From Methylococcaceae bacterium (GTDB lineage: Bacteria > Pseudomonadota > Gammaproteobacteria > Methylococcales > Methylomonadaceae), in contig SXIZ01000031.1 of the NCBI GenBank assembly GCA_005779525.1, forward strand, positions 1-18,943: 18,943 nt of DNA, read 5' to 3'. Below are positions 15,607-18,943 of the stretch, piece after piece. Below the pieces are notes generated by a model, which worked only from the letters and a program-made list of their open reading frames with translations, did not search any database and had not been told where the DNA came from. Within the stretch, counting starts at the first letter, position 1, and each line of letters begins with the position of its first letter. The position numbers and the translations under genes were made by a program.

Positions 15607-16532
15607 TAGATTTGCACTCCTTCAGCATGTAGCTCATCCACATTGGTTTTTAAAGCCGTACGTTTGGTTTGTGGCGGGCTGACGCGGGGGGCAGAACCCG
15701 AGGCTGCAGGAGCGCGTTTGATAATGAAAGACGTTTTTTGTGCCAAGTGCACGAAGTCCACCGCAAAATCATCCAAATTCGCCCAAATCACTTTATTTCG
15801 ACGGATAAAGAAGTTGTAAGCGATCACAGCTGGCACCGCTACCGCGATACCTACGGCAGTTGCCACTAAGGCTTCGCCGATAGGACCTGCGACGACTTCC
15901 AAACTAGCAGAGCCGCTTTTACTAATGTTAGTCAGTGCACCCATAATCCCCCAGACGGTACCGAATAAACCGACGAAGGGTGAAATGCTGCCGATGGTCG
16001 CGAGAATCGCAAGGCCACTTTCCAGAGCACCACGTTCTTTTTGCATTTGCTGACGTAAACGTCTATCGAGCAGCTCTTGGCGATCTCCGGTATGTTCCAA
16101 ATCATGCGTAGTCGTCGCACTGTCTGCTTCTACTAGGGTTGAAAAGCCTGCGCCTGCAACGCGCGCAGCTGGCCCTTTAAAGTTATCGAGGTAAGACGCC
16201 GCTTGTAAGTCGGATGCAGCCCAAAACTGTTTGCTGTAACTACGGTTATGCAGCACGATGCGTAAGTGTTGAATGCCTTTAATCAGGATTAAAGCCCACG
16301 TCAATACTGAAAATGCTTCTAAAGCCCATAAGGTACCGTCTACGATGACTGCCGAGGTTAAATCATGTGCGGCAGGTGCTGTTTGGGCCGCATTGGCAGC
16401 GAGTTGCGTCGCTGCAGGCGCGAGATCAGTGGCGGCTGGCGCAATATTCGCCGCGGGTGCCGCTAGGGCGGAAGCCTGATTAGCGGCATCGGTCACGGCT
16501 TGTGCCGCTCCAAGAGTTGTTGTATCTGTCAT
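15606..16532 (-). CDS. exbB: ExbB/MotA-TolQ-ExbB proton channel protein with Ala/Pro-rich N-terminus
   Basis: 308-residue proton-channel subunit. Three membrane spans are visible: about 66-86, 173-199 (LATIGSISPFVGLFGTVWGIMGAL, the family signature) and 218-241. The channel glutamate corresponds to Glu220 in GPIGEALVATAVG. The cytoplasmic loop between spans 1 and 2 holds RRLRQQMQKERGALESGLAILAT, as expected. Residues 1-60 are unusual: no clear signal peptide, but imperfect 7-residue repeats of the APAATDL type (about 25-58), presumably periplasmic. The C-terminal tail (about 272-308) is basic and extended. A GAGGT site overlaps the tonB stop (TGAGGT), 4 nt before the ATG, giving translational coupling to tonB. 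Confidence 0.94.
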   Translation of the reverse strand: MTDTTTLGAAQAVTDAANQASALAAPAANIAPAATDLAPAATQLAANAAQTAPAAHDLTSAVIVDGTLWALEAFSVLTWALILIKGIQHLRIVLHNRSYSKQFWAASDLQAASYLDNFKGPAARVAGAGFSTLVEADSATTTHDLEHTGDRQELLDRRLRQQMQKERGALESGLAILATIGSISPFVGLFGTVWGIMGALTNISKSGSASLEVVAGPIGEALVATAVGIAVAVPAVIAYNFFIRRNKVIWANLDDFAVDFVHLAQKTSFIIKRAPAASGSAPRVSPPQTKRTALKTNVDELHAEGVQI

Positions 16533-16539
16533 ATAAACC

Positions 16540-17373
16540 TCAATTTTGTAAATTAAATGTAATTGGTACGGTTACCCAGCCATCGATTGGAGTTTCCCCG
16601 CGTTTGCCCGGTACAAAAGACCATTGTTTTACGGTTCTGACCGCCTCTTCGTCTAATACTTCATGTCCGCTGGATTTACTCACATTCACGCTGTCGGGTT
16701 TCCCGCTCGCCAGCACATGTACTTTGAGTAACACTTTGCCATCCCAGCCGCGTTCCATGGCGATATCAGGATAGTTCGGTGGCGGATTATTTAAGTATCC
16801 AGCGCCTGCTGTAGGTTGCGTGACTTTTTCCACTTTCGGTGGCGGCGGTGGAGGTGGCGGAGCCGAAACCACAGGCGCAGGTGGTGCATCAGACACAGGC
16901 GTATTAATGGGCGCTTCTACATACTCCTGAACGGGTTTAGGTGCGACCTTGGGCTTAGGTGGTTTTTTCAGTGGCACAACCTTAGGTTGAGGTGGTTTTT
17001 GCACCACAGGTTTCGGTGGTGGCGGCACAGGTTTGGGTGGCGGTGGTTGATAAAAGGAAATCTGCACTTTTGAGGGCGGTTTTTCCTGTTTAACCAAATC
17101 TTGTTTCGCTAAGGGCATATCTTTTAATACCTGTACCACAATGCCGTGCACGACTAAAGATAATGCGATAATCACAACATAGTCCCAGGCTTTGTTATCG
17201 CCACTGGTCGCGGACCATTTGTCATCCTGCATTTTTGCTAGCGCAGGCACACTAGACCACTCATCCAATAAGCGGTCGGCAGAAGCGCGTAAGGCCACGA
17301 TATTGGAACGTTTACCCTGCGGTAAGTCGGCTTCTGCTTCAAATTTATCATTTACCACCAATGGGCTATGCAT
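16540..17373 (-). CDS. tonB: TonB, with a long cytoplasmic N-terminal extension
   Basis: 277 residues from the ATG at 17373, chosen because GGAG lies 8 nt upstream; a GTG ten codons earlier is less likely. The membrane span (about 64-81) contains S72-x3-H76, the Ser-His pair essential in E. coli TonB. A long Pro/Lys-rich spacer follows (about 98-180: PPPKPVPPPPKP, KKPPKPKVAPKP, then eight prolines) to cross the periplasm, then the TonB C-terminal domain (about 195-277: YPDIAMERGWDGKVLLKVHV...VKQWSFVPG). E. coli TonB has only about a dozen residues before its span; here there are about 63, charged and probably cytoplasmic. It is the first gene of the operon; exbB starts 7 bp after its stop. 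A sigma-54 promoter candidate lies about 80 bp upstream. Confidence 0.95.
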   Translation of the reverse strand: MHSPLVVNDKFEAEADLPQGKRSNIVALRASADRLLDEWSSVPALAKMQDDKWSATSGDNKAWDYVVIIALSLVVHGIVVQVLKDMPLAKQDLVKQEKPPSKVQISFYQPPPPKPVPPPPKPVVQKPPQPKVVPLKKPPKPKVAPKPVQEYVEAPINTPVSDAPPAPVVSAPPPPPPPPKVEKVTQPTAGAGYLNNPPPNYPDIAMERGWDGKVLLKVHVLASGKPDSVNVSKSSGHEVLDEEAVRTVKQWSFVPGKRGETPIDGWVTVPITFNLQN

Positions 17374-17450
17374 GTGAGATTCTCCAGATTCAGCAAAAAT
17401 CACAATCTTGCACTCGTGTTAGCTGAGTCGCGACTGTTTATCTTAGTTAT

Positions 17451-17467
17451 TGCAGGGATCATGCCAG
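17451..17467 (-). promoter_or_regulatory. Sigma-54 (-24/-12) promoter candidate for tonB-exbB-exbD
   Basis: On the minus strand the sequence reads CTGGCATGATCCCTGCA, against the sigma-54 consensus YTGGCACGRNNNTTGCW: 15 of 17 positions fit, with the key GG-N10-GC spacing exact. Transcription would start near 17440 and give a leader of about 67 nt before the tonB ATG. The CCCTGCA -12 half resembles, from memory, nif promoters such as Klebsiella nifH. Confidence 0.55.
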
Positions 17468-17659
17468 AGTTAAAGATAAATTGAATTGTGCGCTTAATTT
17501 ATAAGGTGGCTAACATTAAGTTATTGTTATTTAATTTAAAATGTAACGTTTTTTTCTTGGGTAGACACGCTGTTGGTAGTTGTAATCCCGAGTAAAGCGT
17601 TTTTAGATGCGAGGTAGTTGCTTGTGCAGCATCAATTTTCAAAGTAGGTTGTTTCAGAG

Positions 17660-17677
17660 CTGTTGCTCTAGCAACAG
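17660..17677. promoter_or_regulatory. 18-bp palindrome with NifA-type TGT-N10-ACA pattern
   Basis: CTGTTGCTCTAGCAACAG is a perfect palindrome containing TGT-N10-ACA, the known upstream activator pattern of NifA. It lies about 230 bp upstream of the inferred sigma-54 start site of tonB, within reach of an enhancer-binding protein. It could equally be a small hairpin in the leader of the LRR transcript. Confidence 0.4.
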
Positions 17678-17858
17678 TGAGCAGATGGACTTTGATTTAG
17701 TCAGTCGATGCTATGCAGCCATTGGGTGTCAACGTATTTAAAGTGAGCATTCATAATTGCAGAATGCTTAGCTTTGACCAGAGCGAGAATCTTTGGGAGA
17801 ATGAGGTCAGAAGATTGCAAAAATGTTTTTTGCAATGTGTTCTTGGTGGGATTATTAA

Positions 17859-18943
17859 ATGCACTGTTTACTTAAGTTTTTTCTTATTCTTTTATTACTA
17901 GGTAATTCTGCCGAAGTCCTCGCTACTATCTCTGTGACGGAACGCAACGCCCTGATTGCGATTTACAACCAAACTGAAGGGCCTAAATGGAAAGTCAATA
18001 GTAATTGGTTAGGGGCGGAAGGTACCGAATGTAATTGGTTTGGGGTGCAGTGTAATGTTGAACAGACCGCTGTCATTGGCCTGGATCTGGGATCCAACTT
18101 TTTATATGGTCAAATTCCAGTTGAGCTTGCACAATTAACTAATCTGACGAATCTAAGATTGGTGGGGAATGCCTTGTATGGCGCTATCCCTGCGGAAATT
18201 GGGCAATTGAATTTGCTACAAAACCTTTACTTATATTCTAATTTGTTGAGTGGCGCGCTACCTGCTGAAATTGGCAATCTGACGCAATTACGTAACTTAG
18301 ATGTCTCCAATAATTTTTTAAGCAGCGTACCGTCGAGTATCGGCAATCTGAGCTCGCTGCAAAATTTAGATCTCCATACCAATAAACTGACCACTTTGCC
18401 CAGTGAGATTGGTAATTTAAGTCAGTTACGCAATTTTGATGTCTCTGAAAATGCAATCACGCTGCTACCCGATCAAATTTCAGGCTTAACCCTGCTGCAA
18501 AACTTAAATCTTAGTAAAAATAACTTAACCGTGTTGCCCATTGGACTGAGTGGCTTAACAGCGTTACAAAGTCTAAATTTAAACAATAATCAGCTGATTA
18601 GTCTGATTGATCAAGTGGGGCTTTTAGCTAACTTAACAAGCTTATCTGTTGCAAACAATCAGTTGCGCTCGATCCCCGAAGGTATTGCACCTATATCTTC
18701 GTTAAGTAATTTGCAATCCTTAGATTTTAGTTTTAATCAGATTACTACCGTTCCGGGTACTTTAGGCGCGCTGGGTAACTTGGTCGATTTAAAGTTGAAT
18801 AATAACCAATTAACCGCTGTGCCTGATGCGCTAGGAGATATTTTAAATTTATCTTTGGATATCAGTAATAACCCGATCCGTAAGGAAGATCTCATTTCAG
18901 GCTTGTTTACATTGTTTCAGTTAAAAGGCTTAGCAATTAGAGG
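17859..18943 (+). CDS. Secreted leucine-rich-repeat protein, plant-type cap, 3' end outside the window
   Basis: The frame is open from the ATG at 17859 to the window edge (361 residues seen). A stop codon sits immediately upstream (TAA, 17856-17858) and GGTGGGA lies 8 nt before the ATG, so the start is firm. The signal peptide is residues 1-22 (FFLILLLLGNSAEVLA). Residues about 27-66 form a plant-type LRR N-terminal cap (ALIAIYNQTEGPKW..NW..C58NWFGVQC65). About 13 repeats follow. The first three are 24-mers of the plant-specific type with LxGxIP/GxLP; later ones are 23-mers of the LxxLPxxIGNL type. Such proteins bind other proteins or glycans at the surface or outside the cell. The C-terminus, which would show any anchor, is not visible. 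Confidence 0.9.
   Translation, partial: MHCLLKFFLILLLLGNSAEVLATISVTERNALIAIYNQTEGPKWKVNSNWLGAEGTECNWFGVQCNVEQTAVIGLDLGSNFLYGQIPVELAQLTNLTNLRLVGNALYGAIPAEIGQLNLLQNLYLYSNLLSGALPAEIGNLTQLRNLDVSNNFLSSVPSSIGNLSSLQNLDLHTNKLTTLPSEIGNLSQLRNFDVSENAITLLPDQISGLTLLQNLNLSKNNLTVLPIGLSGLTALQSLNLNNNQLISLIDQVGLLANLTSLSVANNQLRSIPEGIAPISSLSNLQSLDFSFNQITTVPGTLGALGNLVDLKLNNNQLTAVPDALGDILNLSLDISNNPIRKEDLISGLFTLFQLKGLAIR

Larger units (their letters stand above)
17404..17858. other. Divergent intergenic region between tonB and the LRR gene
   Basis: AT-rich 455-bp gap. It holds the sigma-54-like site (17451-17467, minus) and an 18-bp perfect palindrome (17660-17677). No clear sigma-70 promoter for the LRR gene, no Fur box and no convincing small gene was found. 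A frame at 17713-17901 overlaps the LRR start and has no RBS. Confidence 0.6.

Noticed and set aside
16816..17073. 85-codon plus-strand frame rich in Arg and Trp
   Set aside because: It is the antisense of the proline-rich TonB spacer; the composition follows from CCN proline codons read on the other strand.
17713..17901. 62-codon frame with a hydrophobic end
   Set aside because: It overlaps the signal peptide of the LRR gene in another frame and has no RBS.
1..18943. CRISPR array, transposase or integrase gene, tRNA or rRNA
   Set aside because: No regularly spaced direct repeats, no transposase or integrase motifs and no tRNA- or rRNA-like sequence were seen.

Overview
The window looks like a chromosomal segment of a Gammaproteobacterium. 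The evidence is an RTX/Ig-type surface protein of the type I secretion kind, a full TonB-ExbB-ExbD system with a TonB-dependent receptor, a paired membrane cytochrome b and class II cytochrome c', and strong AGGA/GGAG ribosome sites. The mix resembles methylotrophic or sulfur-oxidising gammaproteobacteria (Methylococcales or Thiotrichales type), but nothing here fixes the genus. No rRNA, tRNA, CRISPR array or transposase was seen.

Layout. (1) Positions 2-4744, plus strand: the 3' part of a giant modular surface protein with Ig-like repeats, a choice-of-anchor-U-like domain and two tandem copies of a ~440-residue RTX-containing module, closed by a perfect 18-bp hairpin. (2) 5006-6110: three small genes: a 76-aa hypothetical protein, a BFD-like [2Fe-2S] protein and a STAS/SpoIIAA-like protein. 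(3) 6192-7883, minus: a DUF4407-type membrane protein whose N-terminus looks like a Nif11 domain. (4) 8121-8267, plus: an easily missed 48-aa single-span membrane protein with a strong RBS. (5) 8318-9548, minus: cytochrome b561-like and cytochrome c' genes in one operon. (6) 9616-9855: a highly structured, probably dispersed, non-coding repeat. (7) 10086-14964, minus: TonB-dependent receptor, secreted SMP-30-type lactonase and Tat-exported dienelactone-hydrolase-family enzyme, separated by intercistronic hairpins. (8) 15101-17373, minus: tonB-exbB-exbD operon with a clear terminator and a good sigma-54 (-24/-12) promoter candidate. (9) 17859 to the window end, plus: a secreted leucine-rich-repeat protein with a plant-type N-terminal cap, cut by the window edge.

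How the parts may work together. TonB, ExbB and ExbD would energise the adjacent outer-membrane receptor, and the two exported hydrolases could process a lactone- or ester-containing ligand in the periplasm. The tonB promoter candidate resembles nif-type sigma-54 promoters, and an 18-bp palindrome containing TGT-N10-ACA (the NifA enhancer pattern) lies about 230 bp upstream of the inferred start site. This raises, as inference only, a link between metal or metallophore uptake and nitrogen status. Several proteins in the cluster (TonB, ExbB, the receptor) carry unusual N-terminal extensions.
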